From assembly GCA_900756035.1 (NCBI GenBank), contig CAAEIR010000396.1, positions 1-9,065 on the forward strand: 9,065 bases of DNA, read 5' to 3'. Source of the DNA: an uncultured Anaerostipes sp. (GTDB lineage: Bacteria; Bacillota; Clostridia; Lachnospirales; Lachnospiraceae). The notes under the pieces were generated by a model. The model was not told the origin of the DNA and made no database searches. It saw only the letters and a list, made by a program, of their open reading frames with translations. The position numbers and the translations under genes were made by a program. This document shows positions 1 through 6,666 of the stretch, in pieces; the stretch's first letter is position 1; each line of letters opens with the position of its first letter.

Positions 1-506
1 AACATTAATTGCACTCCATACATAAAAAATCTGAAATCACTTTTTGGAAAAATTGGCGTCAGTAATATATCATGTATAAGTAACCCAAATAAAATAAAAA
101 CAATTATTTTCCCCAATTTAATAATTGAATCAGAAAAACTCTTATTTGTTTTATCAGCATAGATAATAATCGAAAAATAACCGATAATAAATCTTCCGAT
201 TAGAAGTATTGCATCAATCAATACAGGAACCACGGATTGATATTGCCAAAGAATACTGGAAATAAAACCAATCATTGAAAAAAATATGAAAATACAGAGC
301 AAATAACTTTTTTTCTCAACAACAGTTTTAATGTTAAGAATAATATAAATTAATAAAACAAGTGTCAGAATCTCATCAATATGTTTTAATATAAACTGCA
401 AAATATAATTATCTGATAATGATCCTAAACATGTGATAAATAGTAAAACCAAAAACCAGAAGTTTATATTTAGTTTTCGTAAGCTGAATGTAGCAGAAAT
501 TTTCAT
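1..506 (-). CDS. Polytopic membrane protein, Wzy/O-antigen ligase-like, N-terminal part
   Basis: The minus strand is open from an ATG at 506 to the window edge, giving 168 residues that begin MKISATFSLRKLN. About five hydrophobic segments are visible, at roughly residues 15-30, 43-58, 67-87, 93-115 and 132-150, separated by short charged loops. The last residues seen (RFFMYGVQLM) follow a longer hydrophilic turn. This layout, at the end of a glycosyltransferase operon, fits a Wzy-type polysaccharide polymerase or O-antigen ligase family protein, which would join repeat units at the outer face of the membrane. A flippase or another transporter is the main alternative. An in-frame ATG lies two codons upstream (512), but GGAG at 515-518 is spaced 8-9 nt from the ATG at 506 and only 2-3 nt from the other, so 506 is preferred. 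The gap to the upstream WbsX gene is 28 bp, consistent with one transcript. The C-terminal part, where diagnostic residues would be, is outside the window. Confidence 0.6.
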   Translation of the reverse strand, partial: MKISATFSLRKLNINFWFLVLLFITCLGSLSDNYILQFILKHIDEILTLVLLIYIILNIKTVVEKKSYLLCIFIFFSMIGFISSILWQYQSVVPVLIDAILLIGRFIIGYFSIIIYADKTNKSFSDSIIKLGKIIVFILFGLLIHDILLTPIFPKSDFRFFMYGVQLM

Positions 507-534
507 AATCATATACTCCGAATTCTACAAAACT

Positions 535-1671
535 TTATTTTAAAACTGATTTTAAGGCTTTGATATATCCATGTCCATGTACAAGATCAGGCTCCATATA
601 AGCTCCTTCGCCCCATTCATTCCACGCATTTAAAAAGATTAAACGATGTTCAAAATCTCTATTCTCAACACATTTAAAAGCATTTTTTGTCGCCTGTTTA
701 AACAAGTCCGGAGTGCTGTCATAGTAAATCATTGCTTCTCTTCCAGATCGGGGCGACCGGTCTCGACGTGGAATCAGTTGTGGATAAATATGTTCTTGAT
801 AGTCTTCCGGAGTAACAAAATTTTTCATTATATCTGCATATTTATATTTATCTAAGACAATGCCTTTCAAATATTTTCTGCAAAAAGAATGAAATGCTTT
901 ATGTATGATTCCTGTTGCTTTAAATTCCGCATATTTTAATGTAAAAGAGTTAATTCCGTCATATCCCTGCTTTAATAATCTGTCGTATCTTGGTTGTATT
1001 AATGTATCAATTTTTTTTAAGTTTGAATGATTCATAGCAGGTAATGCTTCATATTGGCATACAAAATAAATTCCTTTCAATCCATTTTCTATAGCCAATT
1101 TATTCCACAATTCAATAAAATGTTTAGAATCAGGAATATCATCTGGTTGAAATATAACAAATAACGGCTTATCATCTACCGTAATATATCGTGAATCTTT
1201 AAATGCAGGCAGTACATCATAAAAATGATTTATATAATCCTCATCTCCCGGATATAACTGTTTAAAAATCATGGTTTCAGAAGAAAAACTTTTCCCTTTT
1301 TCCCAAGTTTTTGTTGTCCAGTCGTGGTTTGCCCATCCAAGACAAAACGGAAAAACAGGAGCCCCTGATTTAAGAACTTCGTTAAAAGGCATATCCAAAA
1401 CTTTTTTTCCGTTGCCAAACCAATAATGCCAATAACAAAATCCTTCTATGCCGGCTTCAGCCGCCAATTTTGCCTGTGCCTCTCTGACTTCAGGTAAACG
1501 TAAATCGTAAAATCCCAAGTCTGCCGGTATTTGTGGTTGATAATGTCCTTTAAATAAAGGTTTTGCCTTTGCGACATTCGTCCATTCTGTGAAACCTTTC
1601 CCCCAAAATTTATCATTTTCTGGAATTGGATGAAACTGTGGTAAATAGTATGCAATCACTCTGGCTTTCAT
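535..1671 (-). CDS. WbsX-type glycan biosynthesis protein (Glyco_tran_WbsX, GH99-like fold)
   Basis: This 378-residue protein carries the hallmarks of the WbsX family: an N-terminal RVIAYYLPQFHPIPEND segment (residues 4-20), FWGKGFTEWTNV (22-33), a central FCYWHYWFGNGK (78-89), CLGWANHDWT (110-119), VDDKPLFVIF (165-174) and the signature NAWNEWGEGAYMEPD (348-362). Families with this fold relate to GH99 endo-mannosidases, but members in capsule and O-antigen clusters are annotated as putative glycosyltransferases; the exact reaction is not established. No signal peptide or membrane segment is visible, so it is probably cytoplasmic. The open frame extends 14 codons upstream to 1713, but that part overlaps the end of the preceding glycosyltransferase. 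The ATG at 1671 lies 1 bp after that gene's stop, has AGAGGAG about 11 nt upstream, and gives the normal family N-terminus, so it is the chosen start. This spacing suggests translational coupling. The donor and acceptor sugars cannot be told from sequence. Confidence 0.88.
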   Translation of the reverse strand: MKARVIAYYLPQFHPIPENDKFWGKGFTEWTNVAKAKPLFKGHYQPQIPADLGFYDLRLPEVREAQAKLAAEAGIEGFCYWHYWFGNGKKVLDMPFNEVLKSGAPVFPFCLGWANHDWTTKTWEKGKSFSSETMIFKQLYPGDEDYINHFYDVLPAFKDSRYITVDDKPLFVIFQPDDIPDSKHFIELWNKLAIENGLKGIYFVCQYEALPAMNHSNLKKIDTLIQPRYDRLLKQGYDGINSFTLKYAEFKATGIIHKAFHSFCRKYLKGIVLDKYKYADIMKNFVTPEDYQEHIYPQLIPRRDRSPRSGREAMIYYDSTPDLFKQATKNAFKCVENRDFEHRLIFLNAWNEWGEGAYMEPDLVHGHGYIKALKSVLK

Positions 1672-1672
1672 T

Positions 1673-2911
1673 TTATAGTTTTCTCCTCTGGCGCAGCAGG
1701 TTTTTATATACATTCAATAGTTTATTATAATGCACCTCTGCGGTATAATATTTTTTAAAAATCTGCCCTGAACATTCTTCCATCTCGTTATATTTAAGTT
1801 CAGATAGATTCTCCATTTTCTCAATACATTTTTTTAAATGTACAATATTTTTATTTTCAAATACATAACCATTTTTGTTTTCCCAAATCAACTCAGGAAT
1901 CCCGCCTAGATCTGATCCGATTAGAGGTCTTTTCAATTGCAATGCCTCGATTGCGGAATAAGGACCGTTTTCATACCACTCCGAAGGTAGGATCACTGCT
2001 TTTGCATTTCCAACCAATTCTTGCAATTCTTTACCCGATTTGTATCCCAGTAAGTGTATATTATGAATTTGATTTTTTGACAAATATTGTACAATTTCTG
2101 TTTCCATTGGTCCTGTACCAATAATATATAATTGCACGGTACTTTTCATAACCGCTTTTATAAGTGTAAAAATACCTTTTTCTTCCGACAATCTTCCGAA
2201 ATAGAGATAATACTTTTTCGATGTTTTATTTTTACTGATTTTTGGTTCTTCACTATCTAGAAAATTCGGAATATGTATCGTTTTATCTGATGGTATATGG
2301 AATTCTTGAAATTTCTTTTTATAAAACAAACTCGGGGTAATAATCATATCAATGACATCATAGCTGCGTTTCCATTTATGAAAATATCCTTCTATCATAT
2401 TAATAAGACTTTTTGTAACGGAATTCTTTACACATTTATTTTGTACGCAATAATAAAACTTTCCATTTTTACATTGTTCACATATTACCCCATCGTGCAT
2501 CATTTTATAATTAAGGCATAACATTTTTAGATCATGTGCTGTATATACTGTTGGTATTTTATACTTTTTTAATACTGATAAAATAGATGGAGAAATTTGA
2601 TGTTGAAAAATATGTAAATGAACAATATCCGGATTTGTACTTTTTATCAATTTTTCAAATTTATTTTTGGCTTCCACAGAATAAATAATATTAAAGGCCA
2701 TTTTCATTTTTTGAAACAGATTATTTTTGCCATTATAATCAACATTCGTTACAAAGTATTGACGATATTTGGAATCTCTATTTTTATCATCTGTCATAGA
2801 AAAATCTATCACTTCATGCCCGTGATTTTGCAAGAGATTTTTTAAAGCAAAATAATATGTTTCGCTGCCACCTTTTATATAAAAAAATTTATTTACCATC
2901 AAAATTTTCAT
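1673..2911 (-). CDS. GT4 family glycosyltransferase with cysteine cluster
   Basis: This 412-residue enzyme has the GT-B, retaining GT4 architecture. The N-terminal acceptor domain begins MKILMVNKFFYIKGGSE, with the glycine-rich loop GGSE at 14-17, followed by DIVHLHIFQH (95-104) and TVYTAHDLKMLC (121-132). The C-terminal nucleotide-sugar domain shows YYLYFGRLSEEKG (234-246), LYIIGTGP (261-268) and an EX7E motif formed by E314 and E322 in ENGPYSAIEAL. Between the domains five cysteines (C132, C144, C147, C155, C160) form a C-x2-C and C-x4-C cluster that recurs in a subset of bacterial GT4 enzymes and may bind a metal or brace a loop. It probably adds one sugar to the lipid-linked repeat unit at the inner membrane face. 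The start is 8 bp after the stop of the upstream glycosyltransferase, and its AAGGAG ribosome site lies inside that gene's last codons, pointing to coupled translation. The coding sequence is visibly more A+T-rich than galE or DUF1015, as is common for transferred glycan genes. Confidence 0.9.
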   Translation of the reverse strand: MKILMVNKFFYIKGGSETYYFALKNLLQNHGHEVIDFSMTDDKNRDSKYRQYFVTNVDYNGKNNLFQKMKMAFNIIYSVEAKNKFEKLIKSTNPDIVHLHIFQHQISPSILSVLKKYKIPTVYTAHDLKMLCLNYKMMHDGVICEQCKNGKFYYCVQNKCVKNSVTKSLINMIEGYFHKWKRSYDVIDMIITPSLFYKKKFQEFHIPSDKTIHIPNFLDSEEPKISKNKTSKKYYLYFGRLSEEKGIFTLIKAVMKSTVQLYIIGTGPMETEIVQYLSKNQIHNIHLLGYKSGKELQELVGNAKAVILPSEWYENGPYSAIEALQLKRPLIGSDLGGIPELIWENKNGYVFENKNIVHLKKCIEKMENLSELKYNEMEECSGQIFKKYYTAEVHYNKLLNVYKNLLRQRRKL

Positions 2912-2919
2912 TTAAGCCG

Positions 2920-4089
2920 TTACTCCTTAAAAACTTTTTGGTACTGGTTACAGATATTATCCCAGCTGTATTTGCTACTTACACGTTGTTTACTTCTCTG
3001 TCCCATCGTTATAATTTGCCCAGAAGCTAATTGTTCCATCTGATCAATCACTTCAGCCAAATGATTCTCTTCCTTTGTCCAATACAAAGCTCCATCTTCT
3101 GCAACTTCCCGATTAAATCCCACATCCAGCAACAGATTTAGCGAAGTACTCCCAAGTGCCTGCAACAAACTTGGATTCGTTCCGCCCACCTCATGACCAT
3201 GAAGGTATCCGTACGCATTCTCACGAATTTTTTTCAACAGTTCCTGATCATAAACCGTACCGACAAACTTGATTCTTGCATCTCCCTCAAATCCGGTTTC
3301 CTTCCGGAGTTTTTCATAGAACTTATTTTTCTCTATATTTGTAATTAAAACAAAGTCTTTTTTTGTTTTTGATTTCATAAATTCACGAATCATCGTTTCG
3401 TAGTTATTTTCCGGTACAAATCTCCCCACAACCAGATAATATTCCTTTGGTTGAATTCCAAATCTTTTATACCATTGCAAAACTTTCGGGGAGTGGTCGG
3501 ATAATCCGGATTTTTGAATATCCGCACCATAGGCGATAAAAGTTGTAGTCGGATGATATCTGCAATATTCCTCTTGAATATATTTTTCAATATTTTGAGA
3601 ATCACAAATTAAAAGATCTGCATGTTTTACCATCAACCGCTCTGATAGTTTCCAATACTTTTTAATCCAAAAGTTCCATTTTGCCCGCATCCATTCATGC
3701 CCATCCGGATTTACAAAAAGTCGAATTCCTAATCTCTTCATCTGATGTTTATAATGATGGATAAATGGACCGATTCTGCAGGCGAGAATATAAATCACTG
3801 CATTTTCTATTTGATGTCTGCGAATATATTGAATACACCAACGCAGTGCGACCAAGTCATAATAAACAGCCTTAGCCGGTCCGATCTCCGGAACCTTGAT
3901 TGAGAAACAATTGGCTCCATTATGCCGAAAAGTCTTTTTTTCAGCATTCATACATGCCACATAATATTGAATCGAGGAATCCTTATGATACTCTGTTAAT
4001 TTCTCTACAAAAGTTTCAAAGCCTCCATATTGGGCGGGAATTCCCTTTGATCCAATCACAAATACATGTTTTTTCTCAACTTCCTTCAT
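2920..4089 (-). CDS. DUF1972 domain glycosyltransferase (Cps2T/WchF-type rhamnosyltransferase-like)
   Basis: This 389-residue protein begins with a DUF1972 domain: VIGSKGIPAQYGGFETFVEK (11-30), VPEIGPAKAVYYD (66-78), LACRIGPF (102-109) and NPDGHEWMRAKW (127-138). A GT4 C-terminal half follows, with YYLVVGRFVPENN (217-229) and YLHGHEVGGTNPSLLQAL (295-312). These motifs match pneumococcal Cps2T/WchF, which transfers rhamnose beta-1,4 onto lipid-linked glucose as the second step of capsule repeat assembly. Many DUF1972 proteins are assigned by homology only, so the rhamnose donor is an inference here. It is the first glycan gene read in the minus-strand cluster, consistent with an early step. 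No initiating sugar-phosphate transferase is visible in the window. The ATG at 4089 has GAGG 7 nt upstream. No convincing promoter was found in the 124 bp before it, so transcription may come through from the recombinase gene or from an unusual promoter near the palindrome. Confidence 0.88.
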   Translation of the reverse strand: MKEVEKKHVFVIGSKGIPAQYGGFETFVEKLTEYHKDSSIQYYVACMNAEKKTFRHNGANCFSIKVPEIGPAKAVYYDLVALRWCIQYIRRHQIENAVIYILACRIGPFIHHYKHQMKRLGIRLFVNPDGHEWMRAKWNFWIKKYWKLSERLMVKHADLLICDSQNIEKYIQEEYCRYHPTTTFIAYGADIQKSGLSDHSPKVLQWYKRFGIQPKEYYLVVGRFVPENNYETMIREFMKSKTKKDFVLITNIEKNKFYEKLRKETGFEGDARIKFVGTVYDQELLKKIRENAYGYLHGHEVGGTNPSLLQALGSTSLNLLLDVGFNREVAEDGALYWTKEENHLAEVIDQMEQLASGQIITMGQRSKQRVSSKYSWDNICNQYQKVFKE

Positions 4090-4149
4090 CCTTCAACCTC
4101 AAATAATATATTTTATCTTGGTATTATGAAAAAAAGATTCTATATTTGA

Positions 4150-4182
4150 CTTGGGAACATAGCGGGTTGCTATGTTCCCAAG
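4150..4182. repeat. Perfect 14-bp inverted repeat with 5-bp centre
   Basis: The left arm CTTGGGAACATAGC (4150-4163) is the exact reverse complement of GCTATGTTCCCAAG (4169-4182), with the asymmetric centre GGGTT at 4164-4168. Outside the arms, TGAC at 4147-4150 can pair with GTCA at 4185-4188 if three bases bulge on the right. It lies between the recombinase stop (4214) and the first glycosyltransferase start (4089). It is not a standard intrinsic terminator: neither side is followed directly by a T run, and on the minus strand the nearest T7 (4129-4135) begins 14 nt beyond the arm. As DNA, two arms around a short spacer are the usual shape of a tyrosine recombinase core site. As RNA, it would be a strong hairpin in the leader of the glycan operon. 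The rest of 4090-4213 is A+T-rich with no gene seen. Confidence 0.85.
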
Positions 4183-4213
4183 AAGTCAGAAATGATAGTA
4201 AAGTAGATCTGTT

Positions 4214-5158
4214 TTATGAGTTGAATAGATAATTTCGTGCATTGAATTTTGTTAATACTTCTTGTTTGCGTTTTAATGAAATTTCGGTGTAGATTTGAGT
4301 GGTTGAAATGTTTTTGTGTCCCAGAATTTCCTGAACATCTCTTAGAGATGCTCCGTTATTTAGTAAGTGAGTTGCAAAAGTATGGCGGAGATAGTGGGGA
4401 GTTGCATTGGGATTAATACCGGATAGAAGACGATATTTCTGAAAAATATCTTCGATGGCATGAGTGGACAGTGTCCGACCAAAACGATTGATAAAGATGG
4501 CGGATGAAGATGGCATTAGGAGAGGGCGATATATAGTAAGCCAGAGCGATAGTTTATGAATGACCACAGGGCTTGAAATATATAAAAGGCGCTCTCGGTT
4601 CCCTTTTGAATGGATTAGAATTGAAGAAGCATCTTCCTGATAGTCTTGGAGAGATAGATTAGAAATCTCACTAATACGCAGACCCAGACAGAAGAGAAGT
4701 TCTATAATTATGCCATCCCGGAAAATCAGAGCTTTGCGATAAAGAGAATTTTCCCTATTATAACAAAGTTCGGTGGAATGAATTAAACGTTTTACTTCAG
4801 AGAGGCTTAAGGTTTTTGGAAGTGAATGTGGGATACGGAATTTGCGGCTGTTGAATCGAAAGAATTTTTCGCATGCATAATTTTCTTCATTTAAAAAGGA
4901 AAGAAATTGTTTAATAGATGCATATTTTCGAAGAATACTTTTAGAGGCTAGATGCCGGTCTGTTTGTAAATAGTCAAAATATTCAATAATACTTAGTTGG
5001 TCAATTAAAGAATGATCAGTATTTTTATGCCAGTCAATAAATTGGTACAGATCATAGGAATAAGATTTTAATGTAAGAGATGAAAGGTTACGTTCGATTT
5101 TCATAAGTGATAAAAATTGTTGAATTTGTAAAGTTTGTTGTTCATAAGAAAAAATCAT
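4214..5158 (-). CDS. Tyrosine recombinase/integrase, XerC/D-like
   Basis: This 314-residue protein is the usual length for the XerC/D group. Residues 8-95 form the N-terminal SAM-like, core-binding domain (QIQQFLSLMKIERNLSSLTL onward). The catalytic domain has the complete active site: R161 in GLRISEI, K185 in SKGNRER, H255 and R258 in HYLRHTFATHLL, H281 in LGHKNIS, and the nucleophile Y290 in TTQIYTE. It should therefore cleave and rejoin DNA through a covalent 3'-phosphotyrosine. No long extra N-terminal arm-binding domain of the phage or Tn916 integrase type is present, and no excisionase, relaxase or phage gene is nearby. This argues against a simple prophage or conjugative element and for a solitary recombinase acting on a local or chromosomal site. 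The ATG at 5158 is preceded by AGGAGG 8 nt upstream. Its own extended -10 promoter lies 45 nt further out. Chromosome dimer resolution is a less likely role, since its glycan-locus setting resembles invertase-type recombinases. Confidence 0.93.
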   Translation of the reverse strand: MIFSYEQQTLQIQQFLSLMKIERNLSSLTLKSYSYDLYQFIDWHKNTDHSLIDQLSIIEYFDYLQTDRHLASKSILRKYASIKQFLSFLNEENYACEKFFRFNSRKFRIPHSLPKTLSLSEVKRLIHSTELCYNRENSLYRKALIFRDGIIIELLFCLGLRISEISNLSLQDYQEDASSILIHSKGNRERLLYISSPVVIHKLSLWLTIYRPLLMPSSSAIFINRFGRTLSTHAIEDIFQKYRLLSGINPNATPHYLRHTFATHLLNNGASLRDVQEILGHKNISTTQIYTEISLKRKQEVLTKFNARNYLFNS

Positions 5159-5202
5159 AGAAACTTCCTCCTTTGCAAAAAAATAGTTTAATATCCGATT
5201 GT

Positions 5203-5211
5203 ATTATAGCA
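5203..5211 (-). promoter_or_regulatory. Extended -10 promoter of the recombinase gene
   Basis: On the minus strand the sequence reads TGCTATAAT, a perfect -10 hexamer (5203-5208) with the TGn extension. No good -35 is found 16-18 nt upstream (best ATCTGG or TCTGGA), which is common for extended -10 promoters. Transcription would start near 5196 and leave a leader of about 38 nt with AGGAGG before the ATG at 5158. Confidence 0.7.
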
Positions 5212-5234
5212 AAGACAAGAACTTTCCAGATAAA

Positions 5235-5263
5235 TTGAAAAGATCCGCTGTCCATGATAAAAT
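5235..5263 (+). promoter_or_regulatory. Sigma-A promoter of the DUF1015 gene
   Basis: TTGAAA (5235-5240), a 17-bp spacer and TAAAAT (5258-5263) each match the housekeeping consensus at five of six bases with ideal spacing. Transcription would begin near 5270, about 27 nt before the GTG start. The promoter is back-to-back with the recombinase promoter: its -35 starts within a few bases of where the recombinase -35 zone lies (about 5226-5231), so one bound protein could affect both. Confidence 0.75.
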
Positions 5264-5296
5264 TATAAATAATACTACAGAGGAGATGTGAAATAA

Positions 5297-6538
5297 GTGA
5301 GTACATTTTTACCGTCAGATATTTTAATTCCACAAGTTGATTCTATGAAGAAGTGGGCAGTAATTGCCTGTGATCAGTATTCTTCTCAGCCGGAATATTG
5401 GGAAGAAGTAAAAGAAATTGTAAAAGATGCTCCGTCTGCGCTGCAATTAATTTTTCCGGAAGCGGAGTTGGGAACAGAAGGGGAAAAAGCCCGCATTAAA
5501 AGTATTCAAAATGCAATGAACCAATATATGCAGAATGATATTTTAAAGCAATATAAGGATTCTTTTGTTTATGTTGAGCGGACTTTGCAAAATGGCAAGA
5601 TTCGCCGGGGAATTGTGGGAACCGTTGATTTAGAGCAGTATAGTTATACTCCGGAACATGAGGCAAGTATTCGGGCAACTGAAAAAACTGTGATAGAAAG
5701 GATTCCGCCACGGATGAATATCCGAATTCAGGCATCTATGGAACTTCCGCATGTGATTTTGTTATGTGATGATCGAAAAAAAGAACTTTTAGCATCCATT
5801 ACAGAGATCAAAGATCAGTTTCCGAAATTGTATGAGTTTGATTTAATGCAGAATGGAGGTCATATTGCAGGATGGCTGATAGAGGGAGATGCTGCCGGTG
5901 AATTTACGAAAAAACTGAAGCAGTATGAAGAAGAGACGAAAATAAGGTATCAGGACTTAAGTGATCAGCCGATGCTGTATGCAGTTGGAGATGGAAACCA
6001 TTCTTTGGCAGCGGCAAAAGCGTGCTATGAAAAATTGAAAAGAAATCATGAAGGAGAAGACCTTTCCGTGCATCCGGCACGTTATGCTCTGGTAGAACTG
6101 GAAAATCTCCATGATGAAGCACAGGAGTTTGAGCCGATTCATCGAATTGTAAAGGATACAGACTGGGAGGAACTTCTTACTCAATTAAAAGAACAATGCT
6201 GCGAGGAAGACGGTTTTCCGATTCAATGGTGTGCGGGAAATAAGGAGGAAACAATATATCTTAATCTCCATAAAAATCAGCTGGCAGTTGATCGGTTACA
6301 GACCTTTCTGGATAAGTATCTAAACGAGAATTCCGGGGAGATCGACTATATTCACGGAGAAGACGTTGTGAGGAAACTGGCAGCAGAAGATCATGCAATC
6401 GGGTTTTTACTTCCGGCTATGGGAAAAGATCAACTGTTTCCAAGTGTGATGACTGATGGAACACTTCCGCGAAAAACATTTTCGATGGGGCATGCCTGTG
6501 AGAAGCGTTATTATATCGAAGGACGAAAAATTCGATAA
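5297..6538 (+). CDS. DUF1015 family protein
   Basis: This 413-residue protein is a full-length member of DUF1015, a widespread family with no established biochemical function. Recognisable blocks are WAVIACDQYSSQPEYWEEV (20-38), a central GDGNHSLAAAK (231-241), RYALVELENLHDEA (262-275) with FEPIHRIV just after (278-285), and a C-terminal PRKTFSMGHACEKRYYIEGR (391-410). The GDGNHS block is the most conserved and probably contributes to an active or binding site. No signal peptide or membrane helix is seen, so it is cytoplasmic. The start is GTG at 5297, with AGGAG about 11 nt upstream; an ATG at 5286 is followed at once by a stop, and the next in-frame ATG (residue 17) would remove part of the conserved N-terminus. 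In several Clostridia this family sits beside serine biosynthesis genes serC and serA; here those neighbours are absent and the gene is transcribed alone from a strong promoter. Confidence 0.9.
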   Translation: MSTFLPSDILIPQVDSMKKWAVIACDQYSSQPEYWEEVKEIVKDAPSALQLIFPEAELGTEGEKARIKSIQNAMNQYMQNDILKQYKDSFVYVERTLQNGKIRRGIVGTVDLEQYSYTPEHEASIRATEKTVIERIPPRMNIRIQASMELPHVILLCDDRKKELLASITEIKDQFPKLYEFDLMQNGGHIAGWLIEGDAAGEFTKKLKQYEEETKIRYQDLSDQPMLYAVGDGNHSLAAAKACYEKLKRNHEGEDLSVHPARYALVELENLHDEAQEFEPIHRIVKDTDWEELLTQLKEQCCEEDGFPIQWCAGNKEETIYLNLHKNQLAVDRLQTFLDKYLNENSGEIDYIHGEDVVRKLAAEDHAIGFLLPAMGKDQLFPSVMTDGTLPRKTFSMGHACEKRYYIEGRKIR

Positions 6539-6613
6539 GCATAGTATGAATAAAGTGTATATTGTATATAATTTTAAAACTTAAGAAAGAAGCTTTTCGA
6601 GTAAGTGAAAATG

Positions 6614-6646
6614 TGGTATGATGAGCGCTGATATAAATATTTAAGA
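6614..6646 (+). promoter_or_regulatory. Extended -10 promoter and palindromic leader of the SGNH esterase gene
   Basis: TGG-TATGAT (6614-6622) is an extended -10 element without a good -35. The ten-base perfect palindrome TAAATATTTA (6634-6643) lies at about +5 to +15 of the expected transcript. The 33-bp stretch aligns without gaps to the galE promoter/leader at 7776-7808, with 26 identical positions including the last 13. The palindrome could be an operator or part of a conserved leader; which one is inference. The rest of the 128-bp gap at 6539-6666 shows no clear terminator for the DUF1015 gene. Confidence 0.6.
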
Positions 6647-6666
6647 AAAGCATTAGAGAGGAAAGA

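Noticed and set aside
740..775. G+C-rich patch inside the WbsX gene, suspected as a foreign insert or site
   Set aside because: It encodes an arginine-rich segment (RRDRSPRSGR) that stays in frame and sits where related proteins have a conserved loop, so codon choice for arginine explains it.
1672..1713. Fourteen-codon upstream extension of the WbsX gene
   Set aside because: It lies wholly inside the end of the previous glycosyltransferase gene. The ATG at 1671 has a good ribosome site and gives the normal family N-terminus.
4105..4132. Possible minus-strand promoter TTTTCA-N16-TATATT before the DUF1972 gene
   Set aside because: It would start transcription near 4098, inside the GAGG ribosome site, leaving no usable leader. 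The match is expected by chance in such A+T-rich DNA.
4129..4182. Palindrome plus T7 as an intrinsic terminator for the recombinase gene
   Set aside because: On the minus strand the T run begins 14 nt after the stem rather than directly after it, so the standard terminator structure is missing.
5142..5333. 63-residue minus-strand frame overlapping the recombinase start
   Set aside because: It spans both divergent promoters and overlaps the DUF1015 start and the recombinase start. Its hydrophobic look follows from the A+T-rich intergenic sequence.
5468..5476. TTGGGAACA in the DUF1015 gene, resembling the palindrome arm
   Set aside because: Only nine bases match and there is no facing arm, so it is most likely a chance match inside a conserved coding sequence.
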